Assembly: GCF_025685655.1 (NCBI RefSeq)
Contig: NZ_JAGSYG010000008.1
Span: forward strand, 102,593-166,592
Reading direction: 5' to 3'
Origin: Acidicapsa ligni
Lineage (GTDB): Bacteria; Acidobacteriota; Terriglobia; Terriglobales; Acidobacteriaceae
Length of the DNA: 64,000 nt
The stretch's first letter is position 1. Every line of letters begins with the position of its first letter. The position numbers were made by a program, and so were the translations under genes. The notes under the pieces were generated by a model, which saw only the letters and a program-made list of their open reading frames with translations, was not told the DNA's origin and ran no database searches. Shown piece after piece: positions 18,570 to 26,961 of this stretch.

Positions 18570-19643
18570 CTATCTCCGGGAGACAAGAACCGTCGCGTCA
18601 TCCCGTCCGCGCTGAAAATCGCGAAAGAGTGCGCCAGCCAGAAGGGCGGGATGACCCGATGAAAGTCCAGAATATTGTTCTACATTCCAACGCGTTGTAA
18701 GTCCATCTGAATGCATGATCAGGATGGAGTTTCGTTCCCAGGGGTAAGAAAATTGCTGGAGCCGGGCGACTGAATGCCCGATTGTCCCGTTCATCGAAAC
18801 CATATTGCGGGTCTTACCGCCGGAGTGAACGGCACCAACGACGTTGCCGGCACCCGCGAAATTGACGACACCAGCGTCGGGAAGCACTTCTGCAATCGAA
18901 ACCGCGGCACCGCGTGTCTTGGCAAGAGCGCCGTGAATTTCTTTGAGAATGCGCTCCGGAGGCTGGGCCCAGCTCGTTTCAAAAACCCGCAATGCCTCCT
19001 GGGAGGCTTCTGCAGCATTGGGGCCATGGCCGAGGCCGTCGGCAAGGATGTAGATCTGCCGGTCCCGCGTGTGATGCCAGGCCCATGCGTCGCCGCAGAC
19101 GGTTTCTCCGTGAATGGGAATGCAGATCGCAGCGCAACTGGGGGGCCTGTCTTGATCATTCAATTCGCGGGAGGTTAGCAACTCGGAGGTTTGTATTCCA
19201 GATTCAGAATTACGACTCACGCTGGCGAAGAGAATGGTTCCCTTCTGGGGGGCGGAGTAAATGTGCGTATCGCTGGCCAGCCGGGAGATTGCGCCGAGGC
19301 CCTGACCGGGAGTACCGGCGGTCGAGAATCCATCAACCTGGGCTCGCGGGATGTTCAGGATTCCTGGCCCCGAGTCGAGCGCGTAGATATCGATTCTTAC
19401 TTCGTCGTCAGGCCGACCTGCGGGCTGGGGCGAGAGCAGAATGGTGCCCTGGCCAGCGTGATTGGCGATATTGCGGGCGGCCTCGGTCACAATGATGCCG
19501 AGCTCCGCGATCCGCAGTTCTCCAAAGCCCATCGACGTAGCGAGAGAGCTGGCCAGCCGACGGGCGTGTCCGATCTGGCTGGAGTCGTTCGAATTGATTG
19601 GAATGGCGAGACTGGTTAAACTCACTACTTCCATCGGATGCAA
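18570..19643 (-). CDS. RsbX-like SpoIIE/PP2C phosphatase with N-terminal RsbT-like ATPase domain
   Basis: 357 residues. The N-terminal ~140 residues are a GHKL anti-sigma-type ATPase (GIIVTEAARNIANHAG, YALDSGPGI, GQGLGAISRLASD). The C-terminal half is a PP2C/SpoIIE phosphatase (GETVCGDAWAW, IYILADGLGHGPNAAEAS, VNFAGAGNVVGAV, MNGTIGHS, LIMHSDGLTTRW), with the metal-binding Asp residues of GDAW and ADGLGHG intact. In stressosome operons RsbX dephosphorylates RsbS/RsbR and resets the complex. Here it is fused to an RsbT-like module. The displayed start is a TTG, and an ATG three codons on is equally possible. It overlaps the end of rsbT. Confidence 0.9.
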   Translation of the reverse strand: MHPMEVVSLTSLAIPINSNDSSQIGHARRLASSLATSMGFGELRIAELGIIVTEAARNIANHAGQGTILLSPQPAGRPDDEVRIDIYALDSGPGILNIPRAQVDGFSTAGTPGQGLGAISRLASDTHIYSAPQKGTILFASVSRNSESGIQTSELLTSRELNDQDRPPSCAAICIPIHGETVCGDAWAWHHTRDRQIYILADGLGHGPNAAEASQEALRVFETSWAQPPERILKEIHGALAKTRGAAVSIAEVLPDAGVVNFAGAGNVVGAVHSGGKTRNMVSMNGTIGHSVARLQQFSYPWERNSILIMHSDGLTTRWNVEQYSGLSSGHPALLAGALFRDFQRGRDDATVLVSRR

Positions 19644-20032
19644 GTTATCCTTGTCCCGAGACCGGGTGCCGTATCAATTTCAAATTCATTCATGAGACGC
19701 TTGCTGCCGCCGAGTCCCAATCCCATGCCGTTGCCGCTGGTGTAGCCGTCGGATAAGGCTAGTTTGACATCGGGGATGCCTGGGCCGTTGTCCGAAAAAT
19801 AGAGCTTTAAGCCGGTGCGGATGCCGTCCTGAATTGCGCTCAGCTCCACTTGGCCGCCATTGCCGTAATCGAGGGTATTGCGCGCCAGTTCGCTAGCTGC
19901 CGTGACGATCTTGGTCTGATCGACCAGGCCGAACTTCATCTCGATCGCCAAGGAGCGGACACGCTGCCTTACCGATACTACGTCTGAACCGTTCTTGATC
20001 GGGACCGTCTCAGACTTCTGTATTGTCCCCAT
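19625..20032 (-). CDS. rsbT: RsbT-like switch kinase (anti-sigma regulatory factor)
   Basis: A 135-residue GHKL-family Ser/Thr kinase. The N box is ASELARNTLDYGNGG, the G1 box FSDNGPGIPDV, and the G2 box GNGMGLGLGGSKRLM. In the canonical stressosome, RsbT phosphorylates RsbS and RsbR, leaves the complex and activates a downstream partner. The ATG at 20032 is preferred because AAGGA lies five bases ahead. Two earlier ATGs (20050, 20038) are in frame. It overlaps rsbS and the phosphatase gene, giving tight translational coupling. No RsbU-type target is next door, and the obvious candidates are the downstream kinases with RsbT-like modules. Confidence 0.92.
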   Translation of the reverse strand: MGTIQKSETVPIKNGSDVVSVRQRVRSLAIEMKFGLVDQTKIVTAASELARNTLDYGNGGQVELSAIQDGIRTGLKLYFSDNGPGIPDVKLALSDGYTSGNGMGLGLGGSKRLMNEFEIDTAPGLGTRITCIRWK

Positions 20033-20408
20033 CGTCATCCTTATCGTCATATTCCGACACGTTTTGTCTCAGGAACTCAATGCCAGACTCAACATTGAGA
20101 GCGGTGTGGATTCCGGGCAGAGACATTCCAAGCTCCACCAGGGTGATTGCGACGGCGGGCTGCATGCCTACAACCACGGTTAGAGCGTCAAGAACGCGCG
20201 CCATAGAGGCAATATTAGCAAGGGTTCGGCCAATAAAGGAGTCGACGATCTCAAGCGACGAGATATCGATCAGCACGCCTTTTGCTCCAACCTCGGCGAT
20301 GCGGTTGGTCAGATCATCCTGCAGTGTCAGGGCCAGTTTGTCATGCATGTCGACCTGGATGGTGACCAGGAGGAAGTTGCCCATGCGAAGGATTGGTATT
20401 CGTTCCAT
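20010..20408 (-). CDS. rsbS: RsbS-like STAS-domain stressosome scaffold
   Basis: A 132-residue single STAS domain. It starts with IPILRMGNFLLVTIQVDMHD and carries the phosphorylatable Ser region LIDISSLEIVDSFIGRTLA, as in RsbS proteins, followed by VVVGMQPAVAITLVELGM. The C-terminus is strongly acidic (EYDDKDDDGD). In the stressosome core RsbS binds RsbT until phosphorylated. It lies six bases after rsbR and overlaps rsbT. Confidence 0.92.
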   Translation of the reverse strand: MERIPILRMGNFLLVTIQVDMHDKLALTLQDDLTNRIAEVGAKGVLIDISSLEIVDSFIGRTLANIASMARVLDALTVVVGMQPAVAITLVELGMSLPGIHTALNVESGIEFLRQNVSEYDDKDDDGDNTEV

Positions 20409-20414
20409 CGGATC

Positions 20415-21293
20415 TCAGTTCTCCCGGGTAGCGGCTGTAACGGCTGCAGGCTTATCGGTGCGAACAACCGTGCGCCCGCTTCGGGTGAGCGCCAGCTTGA
20501 ATGCGTCGGCCAGTCTTGCCTTGGTGATCACATCGGTCAGGTTGATTCCCAGGTGCACGATGGTTTGAGCGATCTGAGGCCGGATTCCGCTCAGGATGCA
20601 CTCGGCGCCCATCAGGCGGGCTGCGGTGATGGTTTTGAGCAGGTGCTGAGCGACCAGCGTATCGACTGTCGGCACGCCGGTGATGTCGATGATGGCGAAC
20701 CGTGAGTTGGTCTGAACGATAGCCTGCAGGAGCGACTCCATGACCACTTGTGTTCGCGCACTGTCCAGGGTGCCGATCAGCGGCAGGGCAACGATTCCGT
20801 CCCAGAGGGTGACGACAGGTGTCGAGAGCTCGAGCATTTCCTCCTGCTGTCTCATGATGACCTGGTTTCGGCCGGCGATAAAACTGTCTGTCGTGTAGAG
20901 GGCAAGCCGGTCTACGAAGTCATTCACTTCTGTGATCTGCAGAAATAGCTGGTCTGCGTTATCTCCAGAGATGGAGCGAACGATCGAGAAGAGGGACGGC
21001 TTCAGCGACAGCACAAAGAGCGCGGTTTCCGAGGGAGTAAAACCAAGGGTGGCACGGGACATCGAGAGGCTATTCAAAAGATCTTTGAGGGGCTGCCAAC
21101 CTGGCGCGTTCACGTCAGCCAGTTTGGTTCCGGAGGGCGCATCGACGATTGCCGACAGAACCTCAGCGGTCTGACTCTCTAATTCGCGGTCATCGATAAT
21201 GTTGCGGCGGCGGCTGGCCACGCGGATGCTTTCCAGCCATTCCTTGAGGATTGATTCGCGATTCTTCTGAATCGCTTGGAATAGGTCACTCAT
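20415..21293 (-). CDS. rsbR: RsbR-like stressosome sensor scaffold
   Basis: 292 residues in two parts. An N-terminal helical RsbRD-type sensor domain (about 1-150) resembles the non-haem globin-like turret. A C-terminal STAS domain (about 165-275) has STPVVTLWDGIVALPLIGTLDSART and IIDITGVPTVDTLVAQHLL. The Thr positions of the RsbR phosphosites match in this last stretch. It is the first gene of a run of six tightly packed minus-strand genes: rsbR, rsbS, rsbT, phosphatase, two hybrid kinases, then a receiver after a 141-bp gap. The sensed stress cannot be read from sequence. Confidence 0.9.
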   Translation of the reverse strand: MSDLFQAIQKNRESILKEWLESIRVASRRRNIIDDRELESQTAEVLSAIVDAPSGTKLADVNAPGWQPLKDLLNSLSMSRATLGFTPSETALFVLSLKPSLFSIVRSISGDNADQLFLQITEVNDFVDRLALYTTDSFIAGRNQVIMRQQEEMLELSTPVVTLWDGIVALPLIGTLDSARTQVVMESLLQAIVQTNSRFAIIDITGVPTVDTLVAQHLLKTITAARLMGAECILSGIRPQIAQTIVHLGINLTDVITKARLADAFKLALTRSGRTVVRTDKPAAVTAATREN

Positions 21294-21500
21294 GACTCTC
21301 CTTCAATGCTTGCCATTACCCTGCGGCAGGGAATTTAGAACAATGGCTTGGAACGAGGATCAGTCTATCAACATCGGCGCCCTTTTCACAGCTTGCAACT
21401 GAACATGCCGCTCGCTAAATTAGCCGAAACACATTGTTTTTCGAATCCTAGTGGTTTTGGGCCTTGCTGCTCTGGATTCGCTTAGTTTTTACCATCCTAA

Positions 21501-21530
21501 AATTAGATCAACAGTAATTAGATCAATAGT
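21501..21530. repeat. Two tandem 15-bp repeats upstream of ackA
   Basis: AATTAGATCAACAGT (21501-21515) is followed directly by AATTAGATCAATAGT (21516-21530), one mismatch apart. It lies 67 bp ahead of the acetate kinase start, where a regulator site could be. The rest of the 21294-21597 gap shows only a short GCTAAATTAGC palindrome at 21414-21424. Confidence 0.5.
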
Positions 21531-21597
21531 GATCAGGCTCCAGGGCATCCCGGCAAACCTAGCTGGAATCCAAACCGGCTATATAGGAGCTTCGCTT

Positions 21598-22797
21598 GTG
21601 CCGACAATCCTCTGCGTTAATCCTGGTAGCAACTCGCTGAAATTTGATCTCGTTCAGACGCAGTCTTCTCAATCACGCGCTGGCGAGGGGCATCGCATCC
21701 TCACGGGAGTTATCGACGATATCGGCAAAGATACTTCGCTTGTAATAAAGCGCGGAGACGAACAGATACTCAACAAAAAGCTAAGTGGTGGAGACTTTAA
21801 CGCTGCGATGAAAGCCGTTCTCGAAGCGCTCGATCATCAGGATCTATCCAAACCAGAACTCGCGGCTGTGCGAGTTGTTCATGGCGGAGATAGCTTTCAG
21901 CAAGCTGTTGAGGTCGATGAGGATGTCCTGCAAAAAATCGAAGTACGCGCAGAGTTGGCGCCGCTCCATAATCCCAATGCAGCAAGAGTGATCCGCGCGA
22001 TCCAGCAACATCGAATGAATCTTCCGATCGCTGCAGCCTTCGACACTGCGTTCCATCACTCGGTTCCAGAAGTCGCCTGGCGTTACCCTCTCGACCTGGA
22101 AATAGCGGATCGGCACAACATCCGCAAGTTTGGTTTTCACGGCATCTCGCACCGATATCAGTTGGACCAGTTCTGTTACCTAACTGGAACTCCAATCGAA
22201 GAAGCCAGCCTCATCACTACACATCTTGAAAGCGGTAGCTCGGTCTGCGCCATCCGCAACGGTAAATCGGTTGAAACATCGATGGGGTTTACGCCGCTTG
22301 AGGGATTGATGATGGGTACCCGCTCTGGCTCCGTCGATCCTTTTATCGTGCCATTCCTAATGAAACACGAAAGGCTATCGGCGGATGAGGCGATTCATCT
22401 ACTCGAGTCAAAATCCGGTTTGTTGGGTATCTCTGGCCAGTCGCTTGATACGCGCGTCCTGCGCAAGAACACAGACGCTCGCTCCCAACTTGCACTTGAG
22501 ATGTATGCGTATCGCGTGCGAGCAAATATTGGCGCATACCTCGCTATTCTGGGTGACGCCAAGGCCATCGTTTTTGCAGGAGGCATAGGGGAAAACACTC
22601 CTGAAATCAGGCGATATGTTCTCGAAGGGCTTCACGGGTTGGGCGTAGAGGTCGATGCTCATCGTAACGAAGACGTGATGACAGGGGATACATTGCTGTC
22701 GTCTCCCAATTCAAAAACCGCTGTGTGGGTTCTTCATTCGGACGAGGGACTTCAACTTGCCCACGAATGCTCACGTATTTTCAGCGGGACTACCTGA
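21598..22797 (+). CDS. ackA: Acetate kinase
   Basis: 399 residues, the usual size. It phosphorylates acetate with ATP, or makes ATP from acetyl phosphate. The GTG at 21598 is chosen because AGGAGC lies seven bases ahead and the ASKHA fold starts at once (ILCVNPGSNSLKFDLV). Other family segments are AAFDTAFHHSVP, RKFGFHGISHRY, HLESGSSVCAI, TSMGFTPLEGLMMGTRSGSVDP and FAGGIGENTPEIR. The phosphate loop usually reads HLGNG and is HLESGS here, and the first motif has Pro-Gly-Ser-Asn instead of Ala-Gly-Ser-Ser, so this is a divergent member. No phosphotransacetylase or phosphoketolase is adjacent. A hairpin right after the stop isolates it from DUF47-PiT. Confidence 0.9.
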   Translation: MPTILCVNPGSNSLKFDLVQTQSSQSRAGEGHRILTGVIDDIGKDTSLVIKRGDEQILNKKLSGGDFNAAMKAVLEALDHQDLSKPELAAVRVVHGGDSFQQAVEVDEDVLQKIEVRAELAPLHNPNAARVIRAIQQHRMNLPIAAAFDTAFHHSVPEVAWRYPLDLEIADRHNIRKFGFHGISHRYQLDQFCYLTGTPIEEASLITTHLESGSSVCAIRNGKSVETSMGFTPLEGLMMGTRSGSVDPFIVPFLMKHERLSADEAIHLLESKSGLLGISGQSLDTRVLRKNTDARSQLALEMYAYRVRANIGAYLAILGDAKAIVFAGGIGENTPEIRRYVLEGLHGLGVEVDAHRNEDVMTGDTLLSSPNSKTAVWVLHSDEGLQLAHECSRIFSGTT

Positions 22798-22830
22798 TTC
22801 TCGATCGGCATCTCGATGGGGGATCGAGAA
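22798..22830 (+). terminator. Hairpin directly after ackA
   Basis: TTCTCGATC (22798-22806) pairs with GATCGAGAA (22822-22830), starting at the base after the ackA stop. There is no U-tract, so termination strength is uncertain. Confidence 0.45.
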
Positions 22831-22942
22831 ACGAATCTGCCGTTCGCAAGGTTGTGCGATTTGCAAAATGGATTGACGGATAAATTTGGCAATTCACACA
22901 ACCGTAATCTAAGGAGGCATCTTAGCTTGCAAGGAGTCTGAC

Positions 22943-23566
22943 ATGTTCAACCTTCTCCCCAAAGATGACAAGTTTTATGATGAGCTTGAGCAGTTGGCTG
23001 ATCGTGTTGTCAGCACTGCGAAGCAGTTGGAAGGCATAGTCTCGAGCTTCCCAAGTTTTGATGGCCAACTGTACAACATTGAACAGGATCGAATTGCGGC
23101 TCGTAAGATTTTTGGTGAATCTCTGCTTAGGCTCGACCAGGCTTTTATCACTCCGCTCGATCGCGAAGACATTCTAGGTCTCATCAACGAAATGTATGGC
23201 GTCGTCGATAGATCTTCAGAACTATCGCAACGATTTCGTCTCTACAGGTTGAAAGACTTGCATCCGACCCTCACCGGTCAGGCGAAGAATCTTTCGACTA
23301 TTGCCAGCGTACTCAATGGCATTATCCACGGCTTGCGCAAGCAAAAGAAGCTGAAGGATTTCAAGCCGGATTTAGACGCTGTTTCGGATGCCATGGAATT
23401 GGTCAAGCGCGATCGAGAGACCTTCTTAGGAGATCTTTTTCAGGGAAATCCTGACCCTCTCGAAGTGATCAAGAAAAAAGAATTGCATGATCTCCTGGAA
23501 GAAGCGATTGAACGCTGCGAAGACGCGACAGAAACGCTGGCTCGCGTGTTACTCAAGAATGGCTGA
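22943..23566 (+). CDS. DUF47 (PhoU-like) accessory protein of PiT phosphate transport
   Basis: 207 residues, all helical, typical of the DUF47/PhoU-like family: MFNLLPKDDKFYDELEQLADRV at the N-terminus, ITPLDREDILGLINEMYGVVD in the middle and LEEAIERCEDATETLARVLLKNG at the end. Metal-binding acidic motifs are spread along the helices. Such proteins are encoded beside PiT transporters and are thought to regulate them. Here the pit gene begins 11 bp downstream, so the two form an operon. An AGGAGT-like site precedes the ATG. Confidence 0.92.
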   Translation: MFNLLPKDDKFYDELEQLADRVVSTAKQLEGIVSSFPSFDGQLYNIEQDRIAARKIFGESLLRLDQAFITPLDREDILGLINEMYGVVDRSSELSQRFRLYRLKDLHPTLTGQAKNLSTIASVLNGIIHGLRKQKKLKDFKPDLDAVSDAMELVKRDRETFLGDLFQGNPDPLEVIKKKELHDLLEEAIERCEDATETLARVLLKNG

Positions 23567-23577
23567 GAGGAACTATT

Positions 23578-24630
23578 ATGCCGATCCTCTATTTTGTCAT
23601 TGTCCTGGTTGCCGTCGCATTGATTTTTGATTTCTTCAATGGCTTTCACGATGCGGCCAACTCCGTGGCAACCGTTGTGACCACTCGTGTACTTTCACCG
23701 GTACAGGCGGTCCTTTGGGCTGCATTTTTTAATTTCGTTGCGGCCTTTCTTTTCGGAACTGGTGTGGCTCAGACCATCAGCAATAAGCTGATCGATCCAA
23801 AGGCGGTCGATGTCTATGTCATTTGTGGTGGTCTGATAGGTGCCATCGCCTGGGACATTATTACGTGGCTGATGGCGCTGCCGACGAGTTCTTCCCATGC
23901 CATCATCAGTGGATACGCGGGCGCTGCAATCGCTAAGGCAGGATTCAGTGTCATCCTGCTTAAAGGATGGGTACCGGTGATTGTGTTTCTGATCATCTCG
24001 CCAGTCATCGGGATGATCCTGGGCTGGCTCATTATGACTATGGTTGGTTGGATGATGCGGAAGACGGAGCGCTATAAGGCGGAGAAGCGCTTTCGCCATT
24101 TACAGCTTCTCTCTGCGGGGCTCTACTCGCTTGGCCACGGCACGAATGATGCTCAAAAAACGATGGGCATCATCGTAGCTCTGCTCGCTGCGGCAGGCCA
24201 CGAGCAATGGGGTAAAGCGAGCCATTCCGGATTTCAGGGGCTAGCCGGAAAACATGAGATTGCGTGGTGGATTATTCTTAGCTGCCACGCGGCGATGGCA
24301 CTGGGCACGATGGCCGGTGGGTGGCGGATCGTCAAAACGATAGGCTCACGCATCACTCCGCATCTGCGTCCGGTTGGAGGCTTCTCCGCTGAATTGGCCG
24401 CTGCCACCACGATTGGCCTTGCCACACTGGCCAGTGTTCCTATCTCTACTACGCATGCAATTGGAGGGGCTGTGTCTGGGGTGGGAGCGACACGGGGCTG
24501 GCATGCCGTTCGATGGATATGGGGAGAAAAGATTGTGATTGCGTGGGTCGTTACGTTCCCCGCAGCGGCCCTGATTGGAGCTGGAGGGTATGCTTTGGCT
24601 CACTTCGCAATTCAACCTTTCATCCAATAA
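23578..24630 (+). CDS. PiT-family inorganic phosphate transporter
   Basis: A 350-residue integral membrane symporter with about ten helices. The duplicated PiT signature is present: DFFNGFHDAANSVATVVTT near residue 18-36 and SLGHGTNDAQKTMGIIVALL near residue 182-201. WDIITWLMALPTSSSHAII and SVPISTTHAIGGAVSGVG are the paired substrate loops. Length and motifs are complete. It moves phosphate, probably as a metal-phosphate complex, with protons or Na+, at low affinity. It is co-transcribed with the DUF47 gene. Confidence 0.95.
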   Translation: MPILYFVIVLVAVALIFDFFNGFHDAANSVATVVTTRVLSPVQAVLWAAFFNFVAAFLFGTGVAQTISNKLIDPKAVDVYVICGGLIGAIAWDIITWLMALPTSSSHAIISGYAGAAIAKAGFSVILLKGWVPVIVFLIISPVIGMILGWLIMTMVGWMMRKTERYKAEKRFRHLQLLSAGLYSLGHGTNDAQKTMGIIVALLAAAGHEQWGKASHSGFQGLAGKHEIAWWIILSCHAAMALGTMAGGWRIVKTIGSRITPHLRPVGGFSAELAAATTIGLATLASVPISTTHAIGGAVSGVGATRGWHAVRWIWGEKIVIAWVVTFPAAALIGAGGYALAHFAIQPFIQ

Positions 24631-24790
24631 CTGGGAGACCTGCTTCTTATAAGCATGAGACAACGCTTATGCGCAAATGTGTTCTCGATTCATCGCGACA
24701 GCATGGTCAAAAGGGAACTTCGTTTGTGGGGTGAGTTGGATAAGATTTACGTTCGCTGTGATAGCACTTACGAATGAGAGGTAGTCGCGC

Positions 24791-24949
24791 ATGGCCAAAA
24801 AGAAAGCAAGGGCTAAAGCAATCAAGGCGGTCAAGAAAGCTGTTAAGAAAGCAATCAAAAAGGGCGTGCTTGAAGATGAAATCGAGCAAACCACCGAGAG
24901 CGAAATCACCAAGAGCTCGGAAATTGAAAGACCGCACAATCACAAGTGA
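24791..24949 (+). CDS. 52-residue Lys/Ala-rich small protein
   Basis: A short ORF between pit and the Rieske reductase. The first 24 residues are an almost pure Lys/Ala/Val/Ile helix with AIKAVKKAVKKAIKKG-like periodicity. The second half is acidic and polar (EDEIEQTTESEI, ending RPHNHK). Codon third positions and the sharp basic/acidic split look protein-like. GAGAGG about ten bases ahead is a possible ribosome site. The basic half resembles histone-H1/HU-tail-like or AlgP-type Lys-Ala repeats, so nucleic-acid binding is a guess. It could also be a chance ORF. Confidence 0.45.
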   Translation: MAKKKARAKAIKAVKKAVKKAIKKGVLEDEIEQTTESEITKSSEIERPHNHK

Positions 24950-24987
24950 GCAGGTGATACCTAGAGGAGTCGTTCAGGGAGAAAGGG

Positions 24988-26487
24988 ATGCGTGAGTTTG
25001 AGCTCTACGAAGCTGCCAAACTGAAGGATGGTCAGCGACAGATTTTCAATGTTGGCAAGACCGAGATGCTCGTTCTCAGGCACCATCACAAACTCATAGC
25101 AATACAGAGCAAGTGCCCCCACGCGGGTGGTCCACTTGAGGAAGGCGCGATCTGCAATGGTCGAATTGTTTGTCCGTGGCACATGGGGACCTTCAATCTG
25201 CCGGATGGAAAATTGATTGAGCCTCCCGCTATGCAATCGCTTGATACATATTCGATCCGGGAGGGAAGGGAAGGTGTATTCGTCTCTGTACCTGATGCTA
25301 AAAAGCCCGTATCAATGCACGCGACAGACAAGCGAAAGTTTCTAATCGTCGGTTGCGGCGCTGCGGGCGCTATGGCTGCTAAAACGCTGAGGGATGAGCA
25401 TTTTTCAGGGAAGATTCTTATGGTTGATCCGCATAGCGAGGAGCCGATTGATCGGACGATGCTGACGAAGATGTCGCTTAGCGGAAAAGAGCCTGTTCCA
25501 AAACTCAAAGAACTGAATGACCTGAATCTTACTCGAATCACTGCATCGTTGGTCAGGCTTCAATCTGATCGGAAGATGGTTACTCTTAGCGATGGGTCCA
25601 GATTTAAGTATGATGCTGCACTCATCGCCACAGGCGGTAAGCCGAAGCAATTGCCAACGAAGGTGACAGATAAAATACATGTCATTCGTCATACGGAGGA
25701 TCTCAAAAGTCTGCGACGAGCGGCTCTCCCTAAAAGCCACGCGGTCATCATTGGTACCAGCTTCATCGGGATGGAAGCAGCGTCCGCTCTTACCCAGCGT
25801 GGACTCAAAGTCACAGTAATCGGAGAAGAGGAGCTTCCATTTGAGAAGCAGTTTGGATGCGAGATCTCCAGTGCTCTGCTTTCTTTACACAAGCGGAAAG
25901 GTGTGAAGTTTGTCCTGGGTGTCAAAATTATTCAACTGACTAATAATCGAGTGCTTTTACAAAAAGGTGACAAGGTCGTGCCTATCGATGCTGATCTCGT
26001 CGTTCTCGGTGTGGGAGTGGTACCTAAACTTGATTTTGAACACGACCTTCCTCTTGCCGCTGATGGTTCCGTGCTTACGGACAAATCGCTACGTGCCGAT
26101 GGGCACGTCTGGGTTGCGGGTGACATTGCTAACGTAGGAGGCCGGCGTATTGAACACTGGAGAGTTGCGCAACAACATGGAATGGCCGCTGCGAAACAAA
26201 TGCTCGGTCAGCGGGCGGATGTCGAATCCGTTCCGTTTTTCTGGACCTATCATTTCGAGAAGAAAATCAATTATCTCGGTCATGCTACTGAGTGGGAAGA
26301 CATTTCGATAGTTGGTGATGTCGATAGATTAGATTTCATTGCCTTCATGACTACGCGGGGTAAGGTCAAAGCTGTTGTGAGTTGTGCTAAAGAAACCGAG
26401 ACGGCATTGCTCGCTGAGTTAATGCGTAAACCATTATCGCTGAGCACTGCGAACCGAGCGATTCGCTCTATTGCCAGCCGAGGCTAG
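24988..26487 (+). CDS. Rieske-type [2Fe-2S] / FAD-NAD(P) oxidoreductase fusion (AIF-like)
   Basis: 499 residues. The N-terminal Rieske domain has the ligands Cys43-His45 and Cys62-His65 (KCPHAGG, VCPWHMG). A pyridine-nucleotide-disulfide oxidoreductase follows: the first FAD dinucleotide fold at about 113-130 (FLIVGCGAAGAMAAKTL), the NAD(P) fold at about 250 (AVIIGTSFIGMEAASAL) and the second FAD motif GHVWVAGDIAN. The C-terminal domain is the reductase clamp. Such proteins transfer electrons from NAD(P)H to an iron-sulfur centre and occur as ferredoxin reductases, nitrite-reductase-like subunits or AIFL homologues. The electron acceptor is unknown. GGAGAAAGGG before the ATG sets the start. 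Confidence 0.9.
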   Translation: MREFELYEAAKLKDGQRQIFNVGKTEMLVLRHHHKLIAIQSKCPHAGGPLEEGAICNGRIVCPWHMGTFNLPDGKLIEPPAMQSLDTYSIREGREGVFVSVPDAKKPVSMHATDKRKFLIVGCGAAGAMAAKTLRDEHFSGKILMVDPHSEEPIDRTMLTKMSLSGKEPVPKLKELNDLNLTRITASLVRLQSDRKMVTLSDGSRFKYDAALIATGGKPKQLPTKVTDKIHVIRHTEDLKSLRRAALPKSHAVIIGTSFIGMEAASALTQRGLKVTVIGEEELPFEKQFGCEISSALLSLHKRKGVKFVLGVKIIQLTNNRVLLQKGDKVVPIDADLVVLGVGVVPKLDFEHDLPLAADGSVLTDKSLRADGHVWVAGDIANVGGRRIEHWRVAQQHGMAAAKQMLGQRADVESVPFFWTYHFEKKINYLGHATEWEDISIVGDVDRLDFIAFMTTRGKVKAVVSCAKETETALLAELMRKPLSLSTANRAIRSIASRG

Positions 26488-26961
26488 TGCTCTGTGTAAG
26501 TAGCGAGAACTGTATGGATGAGAGCTTAGAGACTTAAATCTTGTGGGAGATTCTCGAGGGCTGGCTCGGCTGTACGTCGATCATTTCGGTTAGCAGAACA
26601 TCTGACTCCGACAAGCTATGCAGAACTGCTGCTTCGAGCATTGCAATCGCTTCGTCTTGCGATGAAGGCTTCCTCTTTCCTTTCTCGTGTCAACCGTCAG
26701 CGCATTCATCTGCGCGGGTGAACGGATCGTACCAATCCGAATACCGGGTTGCTGAACTAGTGTTTCCCTGGAGTGGGCAACATCATCCTTGAGCGAGTTT
26801 CACTGAATCCATTCATGGAATCAACTTCTTCGACAGAATCTGCATCTCACTGCAAAAGTGGGTTTAGGTCTTATAAGACGAATTGCGCTTGTTGAGCTGC
26901 AACTATCGCAGTCGCGCTGTCGATTAAGTTGCACGCTTTTGCTCACTGATTATGAAATGTC
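26488..26961. other. Intergenic region before the efflux operon
   Basis: 474 bp with no supportable gene. A possible 83-codon ORF at 26541-26792 lacks any family motif or good ribosome site. The promoter of the tolC-emrA-emrB operon should lie in the AT-richer last 150 bp. Confidence 0.4.

Noticed and set aside
26541..26792. 83-codon plus-strand ORF in the gap before tolC
   Set aside because: No family features and no ribosome site; likely chance.
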